Source: Rostratula benghalensis (lineage: Eukaryota > Chordata > Aves > Charadriiformes > Rostratulidae). Taken from it: DNA of 64,000 nucleotides. Both the position numbers and the translations under genes were made by a program. The DNA lies in NCBI GenBank assembly GCA_013399305.1, contig VXAI01000097.1, positions 2,031,298-2,095,297 on the forward strand, read 5' to 3'. The notes below the pieces were generated by a model. It saw nothing but the letters and a program-made list of their open reading frames with translations. It ran no database searches and had not been told where the DNA came from. This document shows, in pieces, positions 24,160 through 36,557 of this stretch (position 1 is the stretch's first letter; the number at the start of each line of letters is the position of its first letter).

Positions 24160-25158
24160 CCTGCACAGAGGGTGAAACTGCCAGAAAGGTCTTTTTAACA
24201 TCAGAAACTGCTTAAAATCACTAAGCTGTAGAGAGCCTGAATGAGCCAAGCTGACTCCACTCAGGAGGAGAGTCTGAGTCCTGGACATTTTGACCGATGT
24301 ATGTTTGCAGACAAGTTGTTTAGGTCTTACTGATACCATACCAGTTGATTTTGAAATGATCTAATCAAAGTTGACCACTTAAAATAGTAGACCCCCTCAC
24401 TCCTCTCACTTAAGATATTTTAACTGTGATAGTTTACCAGTTCTAAATGAGCCAATTTAATCAAAGGTTCAAACTTAGCCATGCTAAGGTTGTCTATTTC
24501 TTTGACCTGCTGAAAATACAATTTATTTCAGAGAAGAGATTCTGTTGATGGAAATAACAGAACAGTGTTAGAAGGTATTGACATTGAGACAATTTGTAAC
24601 CATGAGGATCTATCACGTAATGGTCTGATAATGATCTTTTATGTAAGATTTCACTGTACAAAACCTTATCAGGTAACAGCCTGACATTCATTATACAGTT
24701 ATGACTCTTTCTAGTGCCTTTTCTGCTGAGTAGTCAAGGTGACACTGTTTTGTTGACACTGGCAATAATATATGAAATCACTAATTTCTGGTTAATGTGT
24801 GTCAGTTGGACTAATTGCATTGTGACTGGTGGAAGGCTTCAAGCAAAATCAGTAGGTTTTGTCAAGTTAAGCACTTGGCCCACCATTATGGAAGGCAGAT
24901 ACTCTTTTGGATACAGACAGTGGAACATGAAATGTTCAAATGCTGTGGAGTAACTGTACTGATGCCTTGTTCTGAAGGTCATTAAAACTCATCTGCATAG
25001 GGTCTTTTTATCAAATTCACACACGTGAAATAAACAGTTAATATCATGTCAATAGTGACTAGTGGTTTCTTGAATGTATATATTAATTCAACTATTTTTA
25101 GCCATGTAAAATCCACAATTTATTCAATGATCTGGATTGACATACCATAAAGCTGAAA

Positions 25159-25308
25159 NNNNNNNNNNNNNNNNNNNNNNNNNNNNNNNNNNNNNNNNNN
25201 NNNNNNNNNNNNNNNNNNNNNNNNNNNNNNNNNNNNNNNNNNNNNNNNNNNNNNNNNNNNNNNNNNNNNNNNNNNNNNNNNNNNNNNNNNNNNNNNNNNN
25301 NNNNNNNN
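25159..25308. other. Assembly gap (150 N)
   Basis: A run of 150 undetermined bases. An open frame reported across it on the minus strand is meaningless because it reads through the unknown bases. Confidence 1.
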
Positions 25309-27372
25309 GCTTTTAAAAATTGAGAGATTTTTGTCTTGTATAAGTGATCACAGATTTTCCCTATAGTTTTTTCCTTGTCTGTTGTAATTCTACAAACTGT
25401 GACAGCCAATAACTCCTTGTATTCCAGTACCTTCTGACACCGGAAGACTAACTGGATGTTTTTGGAATCAGGTTATGTGAGCTATTGCAATGGAAATCAA
25501 TTCAGTAACATTCACTCATCAGCAATAATCACTCCATTTTATCTAATAAACATTAAACTCTTCAACGTTATCACATACAGTATTTCCAGGTTTCTACTTG
25601 GCAGCAAAAGTTCTGGTTGCATTTTCTATAGGGTGCCTTGGGCTTAACATGAACATTAGTAATTTTTTGAAAGATCTTTGCTATAAATGAAATTGAACTT
25701 TTCAAAACTGTTGCATCTTGATTTTCAAAGACTTTCTAGAAGTATTTTTTTCCTTCTCTGTCTTCTCATTTCAAACTGCAGGGTCCTGGAAAGCAGTCAC
25801 ACTTACAGAAGACATTTCAAATGCTTTCCATTTTCTTCCCATCACTCATGGAGACATTTGATTAAATAACAATGAGGAAAGAGAAGTGTTAAGCCACTCT
25901 AAACTGGCAAGCTAAATAAAGTGCAGCAGGGGAGGCTTTACTTCCAATAACTGGAAAAGAAAGCAGGCTGCTGAAGGAAATTATCACTTGGCTCGTGACA
26001 GGATGGGGGAAGGTAATTTCAAAGTTGAGAAGAACGCAAGGAGTGCAAGTCTGATGTTTATATAATCAGAATAACACCTGATAAGGAAAGGAAACAGGCT
26101 GGTTTAGTACAGATTACTGTGAAGAGAAGATGGTAGAGAAAGCATAGACAACAGGGTGGAGGAGGATTCTCTGGAGTCAGAGCCAAGCAATGGCTCTGCA
26201 GGGTTGTTTCTGGAGCTGGTCAGCTCCAGAAGAAGAAAAGCAGCATCAGGAACCTCTGAAGCAAGAAGAGAGAGATGAGGGTTTTTTTCCACCCACCTTC
26301 CAAAAAATGAATGAAAGGATAAAATATAAAGGAAGGAATCAAATGATTAAGGGATCATATCTGGACCTGAGCAGAGGATTCAATGGGAACAGAACTGCTA
26401 GCTCCAGCACTACACTTGATGAAGAAAGAAATAATTTCCTTATGTACTAATGCTTTTTACACACAAAAATTGTACTGTGTAAATTATATCCCTGTTAACA
26501 AAGGAGTACAGTTTGCCTCTGCTCCTGGTAGCTCAGAGTGTTTGTGTTATATGACAAAAATGTGCTTATACCCATCCACTTATTTAGCTGTCTTTTGGAC
26601 CTAAGGGCGGCTGCAGTTGCTACTACTGTAACTGCTGTCTACACTAAGACAATTATATGAGGAGAAATATTTTTATATAAATATGCCTGTCAGATTACAT
26701 CCTATGCAATACATATACATTAGAGCCCCACTAAACTGGTGCTCTAGACTATAAGAAAATACAAGAAAGAGAACAGGGTAAAGCACGTATCTGAGGAAAA
26801 CCTTCCCTGCATCATCTCAACAGAGTGGATATCAGTGGATATATGCTAAGGATGAACATACCTTTTGTGTCACCATGTTGTAAGAATTTGTTAGTTACCT
26901 GAAAGTTGTGATCAGCTGTTTTGCAGTAAAATCTTGCAAATTCACCCTGGCAACTGGAAGTCCCTTCAGGTATTACAGGAAGAATATAAATAATGGAGAT
27001 GGGGGTGGGGGGGAAACCATAGTCTTTACAATAAGGTAATTTAGTTTCATCATTTATGATAACACTATTCAAATCTAGCACAGTATGAAAGAGAAAGAAA
27101 ATAACTCAAGTCTTAGTAGGATGAGACCTTACAGTAGCTTTGGGTTATGAAATATCTCCCAAGATGTAGCCAGGTCCTGCAGCTTTTTGTAAGGAATTCT
27201 GTCCTGTGGCTCAAAAACTTGAGCTTCTAAGCCTGATCTTTGGGCCTGATTCATTAACACCTTGAAATAAACCCAAAATGCTACTAGATCAGGATGACCG
27301 AATGTTACGTTTCTTCATGCTGTTCAAAAGAGTACAAAATATCTCCAAAGGAACAGAGGAGTAGGCCAACTG

Positions 27373-27412
27373 TTTTACAGAGCAAATTTACCAAATTTTA
27401 CAGAGCAAATTT
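27373..27412. repeat. Tandem duplication, period 23
   Basis: The 17-mer TTTTACAGAGCAAATTT occurs at 27373 and 27396, with a further partial copy (AGCAAATTT-like) just after it. Local slippage-type duplication. Confidence 0.85.
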
Positions 27413-27435
27413 TACCAAAGCAAATTTGGGTCTTC

Positions 27436-27482
27436 CCATTTCTCATATGGGGAAATTGAGGCAAGAAGCACATGAAAATTAC
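27436..27482 (+). mobile_element. Possible MIR (CORE-SINE) relic
   Basis: The segment 'cccatttctcatatggggaa' followed by 'attgaggcaagaagcacat' resembles the conserved MIR stretch CCCATTTTACAGATGGGGAA-ACTGAGGCACAGAG. Short and diverged, so this is a weak call. Confidence 0.35.
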
Positions 27483-29111
27483 AGATGCTTGTAGAAGAAA
27501 CGTTTTTCAGAACCAGCATTAGGGCTGGCTCCTGTGCCTATGTAAACACCATTAGACCACACCTTAAGGAGATGAATTATTAATACAAAAGCTGCACGGG
27601 AAATAAATTTCTGGTGCCTCTCACCAGAATCAGCTGTTCAGACTTGAATGTGTCGCAGTTGCACAACACAAATTTTGCCTTAAGGATACAGTTACCCAAC
27701 ATGACGGATTTTTCATCATGTCCCTCCCAATAGTATCTTCATCCTTCCTCTGTCCTTTGTCCTTCCCTCACTGCCACCATGCTTCCAAGCTTTGGTTCAG
27801 TCTTGTGGAAGGTACTGAATGGCAGGAGTCCCGTACATGTACGGCGAGCACAGCATTAGCAGTCGCACGGCAGCCTCCTCTGGGCAGCTTTACCAATCTG
27901 CCCCAGATAAGGTAAAAACAAATGAATTAATGTATTTAAGTGACAAGCACCAAAACCAAAGCAGATTCCAGATGAAACAAAGTTTAAGTTCTCCTTGTCT
28001 GGTAAAATACACGGATGAAATAAGTTCCAACAAGGCCGGAAAATTTTCTTTTTCCCTGCAAAACCTGCTAATGACTGTTAGTAGGAGGATAGTCAGTGAC
28101 CAGTTTTATGCTTGTGCACATCCCTTATCCTCCTGTATTGTTCTCCTAGGCTTCCTCCCACTTGTGTATGAACTCAGGAGCAATGATGTGCCTAAGCCCC
28201 AGATGGTGAGTTCTTTGGATTAGAGCCCGTTGTTCGCTTTTTTACAATGAACTCCTATTTCCTAATTGGCGTCCTTAGGCATTACCGCAATAAAACCAAT
28301 AAATAGTAATAAAGGAAAAAAAGTAAGGATGGAAGGTGGGTGAAGGCACGACTAATTACCCAAACAATACTGGGACCACAAGCCACAGGCAGCACAGGAG
28401 CTCAGGGAAGAGCGAGTGGGTGGAGAGTCACCTGCATAACAGAGGGTTGGGCAGGTAAAGAATAGGTCTTGCAAGAGAAAACTGAGAGTCTTTATTTTGA
28501 TAGCATCATGGAATTTATAAATTAAGGGATGACAGCTGTAGATTAAGCATGGCACGAGTTGCTTTACTCTGTGTGTTTGTGCAGCCGGGCTTGGCACTGC
28601 CACATGGACTCATGAAACAAAAAAAGTGTAGTCGAAACGGTGATGTAACGAGGCAGGAGATGTGAGAAGCAGGAGTCCTGAGTTCCCAGGCAGGGTTTGC
28701 AGAAGGACCACTTATGTGCCACGGCGGCAGCAGCCAGGGCCAAGTCCTGTGTCAGGCTGGAAGAGCCTCACCTCTCCTTCCCACGAGAAAACACGTGCTT
28801 CCAGGTCTGTGTTGGGCTACAAGTAGGTGGAGAAGAGGCGTTCACTTGTCTGGGTAGCAACCACGGCTAAACAACCATTCCTTGCCTTCCCCCAGAAAAA
28901 TGCAACAAAATGAGCATTGTTTTCATTCGTATTTACTTGAAGCTGGTTTCATACCACTCATTGTGTATGTATTGCTTGGGAATACTTAAGCCAGGATAAT
29001 AAATAAATGAATAAATGATAATACTCAGAATAGTGACAGGCTGAATCTTATGTAAATTTGCATTTAGGGATGGGAGGTGTAGATGTTGTTTGCTCCTGAA
29101 ATAAAAGAGCA

Positions 29112-29555
29112 CTTCCACGCACAGCGGGTAATGAACTTCCAGAATTCATTGCCACAGGAGATTGGGGAAGCAGGCTATTAGCAGGCATAAAAAAGGATTA
29201 GGCGAGATCTGTGAACAATGCCTCTATTAACAGATAATAAAAGGAACAGGCAGTTCCCGTGACTGATCTGGAGACTGGACCAGAGGAAGAGGCCAGGTAC
29301 CACGCGCTCTCCCCAAACAGCATCTCTGACTGTCACACTTCAGGCTTTGCTCTGTCTCCAGTAAAGTTGTGCTGGGAGCCTGGGGGACCTTGCAAGGTCT
29401 GTTGCAGTCTTCAAAACCTGTGGCTTGATCAGGGCAGATGGCCAGCAGCCACGCAGCTACCCCAGTGCCATCACCAGCATTGGGCAGGCATAGCGTCTGT
29501 GACTGTTGGCCTGACCCAGCAGAGATACTTTTATGTTCTGATGGGTTAAATCCTA
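29112..29555 (+). mobile_element. Ancient amniote CR1-type LINE relic, sense
   Basis: Landmarks of the old amniote CR1 3' region appear in order: 'acagcgggtaatgaacttcc' (cf. ACAGCGCATTATTAACCTGTGG), 'attcattgccacaggag', 'gctattagcaggcataaaaa' with 'ggattaggcgagatctgtg' and 'gaacaatgcctctatta' (fragments of the 'ggttcaaaaaagaattag...gacaagttcatgg' block), and the end 'tgttggcctgacccagca' plus 'cttttatgttctgatg' (cf. TTGGTCTGACCCAGTATGG...CTTATGTTCTTA). This family was active before modern birds diverged and is abundant in turtles and crocodilians. Confidence 0.7.
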
Positions 29556-29844
29556 AGTGGTGCTGCACTCACCAAAGGGGCCAGCAACCAGCACGGTGGA
29601 CTTGGCAGGGAGTTATAAAGAGCAAAAGGAACTGGCTTCAACCAGCCATTCACTGAGCCTCAGAAAAACATAGATGGAGGAAGACTGAAGATTCTGATAA
29701 TGTGGTATAAGTTTGATAATTGTTTGGCATAGATCCAAAAGGGCTCACGCTCCAAAAAGTGCGAGAAAACAGATACTCCTAAATTTCAGGGATGATACTG
29801 ATAGGAAGAGTGGACAGCAAACAAGCCGTGACTTTGCAGCTGTC

Positions 29845-30330
29845 TCTTTTTCCAGCTGAAGGCTCTAAATCCGTTTGATTTCTCCTCAAACTGTTTCTGA
29901 GTACTTCTGGTGCTGTTCTCTGGACCTTTTCCAGCTTCCCACATCTGTTCTGAGATCAGGCACCTGGACTGGAAGCTGCACTCAAGATTAGGTTGCACCA
30001 TGGATTCTTAACCTAGCACAAGGATGTTCTATGTTTTTCCTCGTCCTTTTGCAAGTAAGTCCTGAGACTGTGTTTGTCTGCTTAACAGGCACTGAGCTGA
30101 CATTTGCTATCTAACATCTAACATCTTCTTCCTGTATGGTAATAATGAAATTTATTTTTTTTCCCCCACAAAGTGAAGGACTATTTTCTTCTTAGTGCTC
30201 TAAATTTCATTTACCACTTTCATTAATTTCATTTACCACTTGTTATCACTAAGTCATTCTGTACTAGGAGACCCTTCTAGATCTTTTCAGAACTATCAAA
30301 GTTATCTCATTGTCTGGCTTTCCATGAAAA
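29845..30330 (-). mobile_element. Ancient CR1-type LINE relic, antisense
   Basis: Read on the plus strand, antisense landmarks are in order: 'ctctggaccttttccagctt', 'tgcactcaagattaggttgc', a 'tttgtctgcttaacagg' plus 'cactgagctgacatttgc' pair (cf. TTTGCTTTTTTGACTGC...CACTGAGCTGACGTTTTC), then the 'aaatttcatttaccactt' and 'agacccttctagatctttt' blocks. It lies 290 bp from the sense relic at 29.1-29.6 kb in the opposite orientation and is a separate insertion. Confidence 0.6.
30203..30241. repeat. 22-bp tandem duplication
   Basis: The 17-mer AATTTCATTTACCACTT occurs at 30203 and 30225 without mismatch, inside the ancient CR1 relic, so the duplication is much younger than its host. Confidence 0.9.
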
Positions 30331-30881
30331 AAAGTAGATTTTAGCAAAGATTTGTATGAGGCTCTGCTAATAAAAGTATTGATGAATTTGAGGTTAGTTG
30401 TAGAGAAATAACAGGAATGAGGAAAACTTGAATTGACTGGTAGAATGATATACAAGGGAAAAGACTTAAAATAACTTATTACATATATATTTATCCCTGA
30501 CTAAATAGCAGCCACAGTGCACACAATTAAAGAACAGAAATATGCAGAGGGAATGAACAAAGAAAGACTTTGGGTGGAACACACACTGTGATTGAAAAAA
30601 GAAAAAAGAACACAAAAGTAAAGAGAACACAGAGGATCTCAGGAATAAATTCCGTTGCAGTATCCTATGTGCAGATCCAAGACAATCTCTTTTGGGAAGT
30701 AAGAAATCCCTCACCACTGGGACACTGAGGAAAAAAAAGGACCAGGAGAAGGGCAGTGACCACGTACAGAAATGGACCCGATGTCTGTCTCTGGGCTTAC
30801 GGGTGACGACTAATCAACACAGGAAAGCGTTCTGGTTTGCTTTACGTTTTTGCTGATGAGTTTTCTGTTCTTGTTCTTTAG

Positions 30882-30927
30882 GTGAAGTCCTGCTGTAATA
30901 AATGCGACACGGTGCCGTAAAAAAAAA
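30882..30927 (+). other. Retroposon-like or terminal-exon-like 3' end
   Basis: A good 3' splice-site context (T-rich tract ending TTCTTTAG at 30881) is followed by 15 bases, then AATAAA (30897-30902), then 16 bases, then an A9 run with further A-rich sequence. It could be the last exon of a non-coding transcript, or the A-tailed 3' end of a retrocopy. No parental sequence is recognised. Confidence 0.25.
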
Positions 30928-31272
30928 TAAAATAATAAAAAAAATAATCAAAAACACCAAAACCCTTCATTCCTCTGACAGCCATTGAACGGTCATTTCG
31001 TAGCGAAAAGAGCACCACCTAGTGCACCCAGTGCTCTCTGGTGGTGCTGAGGTGTCTCCATACGCTCCTGTCTTCTGCGTGTCTCCATTTCAGTGTTTTC
31101 CCACACTTTACCCAGCCACAGAGGAATGAATCCTTAGCAGGAAGGAGCATCCCAGCTCCCGATAAGAGCAGCTGGTTCATCAAGAGCTCAACAGCTCTCA
31201 GAGTTTTGTGCACACTAAGGGAATGCCTTAGGCACCTAGTTAACATAATTATGGTTATTTGCCTGATTCATT

Positions 31273-31355
31273 TGGGCCAGATTCTCATACCCTTACTCAC
31301 CCAGTGGAGTTAGGTGCTTCACAGATAAGCCTCACTGCTTTCACTGGAGTGAAAA
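31273..31355. mobile_element. Possible ancient amniote repeat trace
   Basis: The segment starts 'tgggccagattctcataccc' and continues with 'cagtggagttaggtg' and 'tttcactggagtg'. This resembles the widespread amniote repeat motif GGGCCAGATTCTCATCTCAGTTACACC...AGTGGAGTTACACC. Weak but distinctive wording. Confidence 0.35.
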
Positions 31356-33614
31356 ATTAATCAACACTTACAGGACAGGCTTGAGAAAACAGAATACCAA
31401 ACACTTTTAAAAGCAGGAGGATTCACTGTTTTTACTTTTTGATTCTGCACTCACATCAAATTTTGAAGATTTTCTTGAATTTTTCAATGAAATTTTTCTT
31501 GAAATTTTTAATGCAAAAACTGTACACTATTTTTTTTTGTCTGCTTTCTATGTAATTTCTGGGTTTGGGTTGGGTGTTCTTTTTTGAGGAGAGTGGTCTT
31601 CAAAGAAAGCATTGCTTTCCATGACAGTTGCCTTCATTATAATGAAGATAGATCATGTGTAACTTTAATTATTTTTGCAGCATTTATGGTTAAAATCCAC
31701 CACCGTTGGCTTTGTTTTCTTCTGAGTATTAATCCACATAATGTTAGTGTTCATATTTTTGGTCTTGAAACCCTTCCACTTTGTCTCACAACATCAAGCT
31801 TTCTGTCACAATGTAATTAACATTTCAAAAGAAGTGAAGAAACAGGTAAATCAACTTAGAAAGATTCTGCATCAGCTATCTGTATGTATTATTTAAATAG
31901 CTCCAGACTTGAAGATACATGTAGCATTGGTCATGTGGGTTATTTTACATAAAAAAGTCTCTAGTAAAATGTCATTTAAGTACTGTATTCTATTGAGGTT
32001 TGTGACTTACCTGGATGATCTTCAGTGACACCATGCTACCATGGCTAGATTAAATTTCCCTTATAATGGAATTATTTCTTATCTCCTTGAAATTGTTCGG
32101 TACTGCACCACTCATTTGAACTGGAAGATGATGAAACTCAGCTAGTCAAATTCCTACCACATCCTCTGATTTGCAAAATGTTGTTTAGTCTGTAGGGCTT
32201 TTTATTTCTGTCCTCTATAATCCTTTTTACCCTGTCAGGCAGTCTCCACAAATGATGTTCTTCAACTGAAAAGAAATGCTCTGGGCTACCTGCAGCTGTT
32301 TCTGCCATACTGCATCTGTAGCTTCACTGTTGCAAATATTGCTAGCCTCTTATGACTATTTCTTAGTTGCAATACCATTTTCCTTTCTAAAGTTTCAAGT
32401 GAGTTGTTTTGGATGTTTTTCTTTATAGGAATGTTTTGTGTTTGGGCTTGGTTGTGGTTTTTATTTTTAGTGAGGAGGTTCTTGATTTATTCTTACATAT
32501 TTATGTCCTTTACCAAGATGTATGGGTACATATACATGAATATAAGCACAGGCCGTTGAATAAGGGTGGTACAAAGTCTAGGTACTTACAAAATAGCCAT
32601 GGTGCCTATCGGTGGTATGTGGCTGATGTGCATTAACATTTCCCAGGCCACGTGGCTTCAGGGCTCTAATTCCCCCAGAAAGCTACAGGGATGTGGGCAT
32701 TATGAGGGCTGTGGACCAGGGACTGCTGGTGCTCACCTCTGCTACAGACATGGCAGGACCATGTCCAGCTCCTGCTCAGGCTCCATGGAACACCAACATG
32801 GAGGCCAGCAAAAAAGACGGATTTGGGACATCTGTAACCCTGCTGCTGCCCCATACAACTGGGCAGGTCTCAGCAGCTTTGTGGTGGAGAAGTAAAATCA
32901 TTGTGCAGCTTCTGCTCTCTGGATTTTGGGATTAAAGTCTCATCTGCACCACCTATGGACCTCGGAGAGAAAGGGGCTTTATCCTCCCAGTCTCTTGAAA
33001 ATATATGTGTATTATCATATGAAGGACACACTCGTTATATCAAGACCCCATGGCTCTGAAATGAAAATATGATAGTTTATGGGTACATGTTCTTCTGAGC
33101 ATGCATACACAGGTCTGCTCCCCATAGCTGTGTGCATTGCCTTCTGGAACCACCAGTCCAGTATCCCATTCAAGCCCAGTATCCTGTACCGTGTTCCCAA
33201 GTATGCACAGCTCCTTCCATAAGCAGACAGGAGATATGCAGAGAGACCTCAAAGAGCCGATACTGCAGTAATCCAGGAGCTGTGCAGAGCTGAACATCCC
33301 CAGCTGGGCTGGAGGAGGACTGAAGACACAATCCCCAGTCTGTCCAAGGAACACCAGTGGCTGAGGCCGCACTGATTACTCTGCGTCAACAGCGGGTGCC
33401 ATGTGGGCTTTTCAAGGGGTGTAATTTCCAAATGATGTTAGGATATAAAATACTTCAGAAAAGGCTGGCTTTGTTTTTGCATTTTTTTTGTAGTAACAAC
33501 CGTGGGGAGCGTGGGAGAGTCTGTAGGGAGTGTTATCTCATTGCACGTGGGTTTAATTCTGTCACCACACTGAGCAATAGAATTTAACAGCTATTCATAG
33601 CTCCACTAGTGACA

Positions 33615-33645
33615 GTGTAATTAACTAATTAGTAGGGACTAATTG
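33615..33645. other. Homeodomain-type site cluster
   Basis: Within 31 bp the motifs TAATTA, CTAATTAG and CTAATTG occur, giving at least three TAAT-core sites on both strands. The flanking 100 bp is unique and not low-complexity. A conserved enhancer is possible; sequence alone does not show it. Confidence 0.3.
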
Positions 33646-36503
33646 TTAAAAATATGGTATTGCAACTGCATTAAATTAAATACCCTGTGTACTTCGTACT
33701 CGGAGAGTTATGACTCCATGCTTTTTCTCCTTAGGAAACAAACAAACTCCTGAGAAACAAAACCAACCCCAGCAATTCAAAACAAATTTATACTTCACTA
33801 TGACTAAACCAGGAGCAATAAGAGACTCTGGCAACTGCATAAAGGTTTATGGCCTCATGCAAGGAGGAGAGAATGTAGCCACATAGGCATGGTACCCAGC
33901 AGCAGGTAAAATTCCTGCTGGCACTAAGGGCCTGTTGCTCTCCCCTCCCCAGTCTGGCACCATGGCTTTTTGCTTTAAAAGGAAGCAGAAGTCACCAACC
34001 CTGCCCTCAAATTGAATGGTGCTGGGCTCTCTTTACAGGAGCACAAGGAGAGGGTGAGTCCAGCTCCACTCTGCTTGGCAGCTGTTGAAGCCTCCTTCCC
34101 CTGCTTGCTCCACATGCCAAACCAGAGAGGTTGCCAGGGTCTAGGGAAGCAACCCCACACGTATTAAAAATACAGCTGTGTTAATGCCACTGTGGGAGGG
34201 TCAGGTTTCCCTGGGAGACCTCTTTCTTCTCCCATCAGCTGACGCTGTGCCCACTGTCGGTACAGTTTGGCAAGGGTGAGGCTAGTTGCAGGCAAGAAAC
34301 AGGAGTCCATCTGTGTTTTAACCATAGCTTTTGCTTTCTATTTAAAAACTATTACAGACCAAAGATTTTTTTCCCCCCTCAGACTGTGTATTTGTTCCTA
34401 GTTATGCTTTTGTTCTGCTTTTTCAGTGAGCATATAATTACCATAAATTATACAGCAGAACAGGGTGTGTTGTAAGACACACCTTGAACAAGCTGGTTCT
34501 CATTGGCTTGAGCAATGGCTTGAGAGGTGCTGTTTCCCAAGCACGGCTTCCAAACCCACAGTGTGGGAGGCCTGTGAGGAAAAATGTTTTGGTTTAAAAC
34601 TTCAAAAAATTGACATATGGCACCTCCTATAACACCAATAGTGCACTCCATAGCTCATGGATTAACTACCTTTAGCTCCTCTTTACAGCAAACTCAGAAA
34701 CATTAAAGCTCACAAATTAAAATTATATTAGAGCATATATAGGTATTCACTGTCAATCATTTCTAGCAAACATCTAATAAATCATTCTTTTCATGTTTGG
34801 GCAGGGAAAAGTACCCATCTTGCAGATTTTGAGCCACCACCACCTTTCAGTTTAGCCCTTAGATTATGCTGTTACAGAAATCTTTCATGACGGCATCCTG
34901 AAGGCTACAACTGACAAGGTGATTTTAAAATGATGATGCTATCAAAAACTAATTCAAAGAGCTAATCATGCTTGGTAGAGTGAGCTCACCTGACTGGAAA
35001 TCAGTGCTGTTGCTCATGCCAAAATAAGAGGTAACTCATTATCATTTGCACAGCACCAAAATATATAAGGAATATATGTTGATACTTAATCTTCCTATTT
35101 ACCTATTTCTGCATATATCTGCTCAGCCTAATTTCCCAGTTAGGTTGATGCAGCAGTGATTTGGAAATTTGTCTGAGAACTTGTTATGGTTACTATATGT
35201 GACAAAGAAAATGCAGTAAACCCAGCCTGCTGGCCATGCAGCCGTTAGCTCGGGTGGTAGAAGGGGCAGGACATGCAGGGCTGCATACAGAGGATTTCCA
35301 GGCTGATTTCAACCCCAGTATCTTTCCCTGCTGGAGTGAAGGTTTTCAGCTTTCTGTGCTCTGCATTAGCCTGTTTACCTGGTGAAGCAGTGAGGACATT
35401 TTACTGCTTGATGAACTGTGAGACAAAGTCTTTCCTCGCTTTCCTTTTTGTCCAAGCAGAAGTGCGTGATGTACCCACAGTTCCAGCTGAACTGTGCAAC
35501 TCCCTGCCACAAGGCACCATCAGACCAAATGCCCCAGTGACATTCAGAAGAGACCAAGATCTTTCTGTGTCCTTGCACGGGTGCTCCTCAGTTGTAGAAG
35601 CAGCCGAGCAGTGCTAGTGGCCTGTACTTTGCAGTGCAAGGTGATAATTAGCGATGATAAATAAACCCTTCACATAACAAAGTCCAAGCCACGTAGTGGA
35701 GAACTGAGATTCTAGGAAACTTTCCCTGCAGGCAAATTTTTATATCATTGTCCACTCTGGGTACTTGTCCATGCAGCTTCTGAACTGTCTTTCAAATTCA
35801 AGATAAACCGGTCAGATATAGATTAAATTCAGTGCAGCAGCTCATTCATTCATCCATGGAAATTTAGGTCTGAAGTTGAGCAGAAACCAAAGGAATTGAC
35901 ATAACACTGCTTTTAACTTTGAAGGCCATTCCTGCCTCGCCTTGGCCAGGCAGTCCATGTGGGCAGCCATTTCATTAGAAAGGTAGGATTTGCCCTGAAA
36001 ACCTTTATACTGCCTTTCCCCTCTAACCCTTCCCTTGGGAGGCAACCATAAAAAGAAATTAACTGTGCCTAAGGCCTGTAGACCCAGAATCCATCCACAT
36101 ACTAACATACTTTATTATCCACCACTATGTAATTCACTGTTCAGTCTTCAGCATAACTACATGTATTTCTCTAGAATGCTCAATTAATCATCCTTAATTA
36201 TACAGACCTTCCTGTATATTTTCTGTCTGATTTATTACTTGAAGAATTTCTTTTAACCTGTGGATCATGTTATTTCAAATGAACCTGAACCTTAGCCTGC
36301 ATTACTGTTATTAGCCACATGCTGAGCTATCTTCTGTTACTCAGCATGTTTTATAAATTGATTTTTGGGTGGCAATTACTATGATTTATGTACCATACAA
36401 ACCCTTTTTTAGTTACTAATAAAATCTGGTGAATTCTTTTCTGGGAGGACTGAGGTTTTCCAGGCTTGACTCACTTCAAAGGTAAGCACATAAAAGTAAA
36501 AAA

Positions 36504-36557
36504 ACTTTTGCTTTGTTTTGTTGATGACAAAGACAAAATACTTTTGCTTTGTTTTGT
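36504..36557. repeat. 18-bp perfect direct repeat, period 36
   Basis: The 18-mer ACTTTTGCTTTGTTTTGT occurs at 36504-36521 and 36540-36557 with an A/C-rich spacer between. Confidence 0.9.

Larger units (their letters stand above)
21421..25158. other. Intergenic DNA upstream of KIF21A, no gene seen
   Basis: Unique-looking sequence between the CA array and the assembly gap. The first 450 bp remain fairly GC-rich and then composition drops to AT-rich. It contains TA and CA microsatellites and a 17-bp tandem repeat (listed). I see no exon, RNA gene or recognisable transposon. Confidence 0.6.
25309..29111. other. Intergenic DNA, no gene seen
   Basis: AT-rich unique sequence between the gap and an ancient CR1 copy. 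It contains a 23-bp spaced duplication at 27.4 kb and a MIR-like fragment next to it. Open frames up to 134 codons (27819-28223) have no recognisable domain and no splice-site support. Confidence 0.55.

Noticed and set aside
25098..25409. 103-codon minus-strand frame
   Set aside because: Most of it is read through the 150 N gap.
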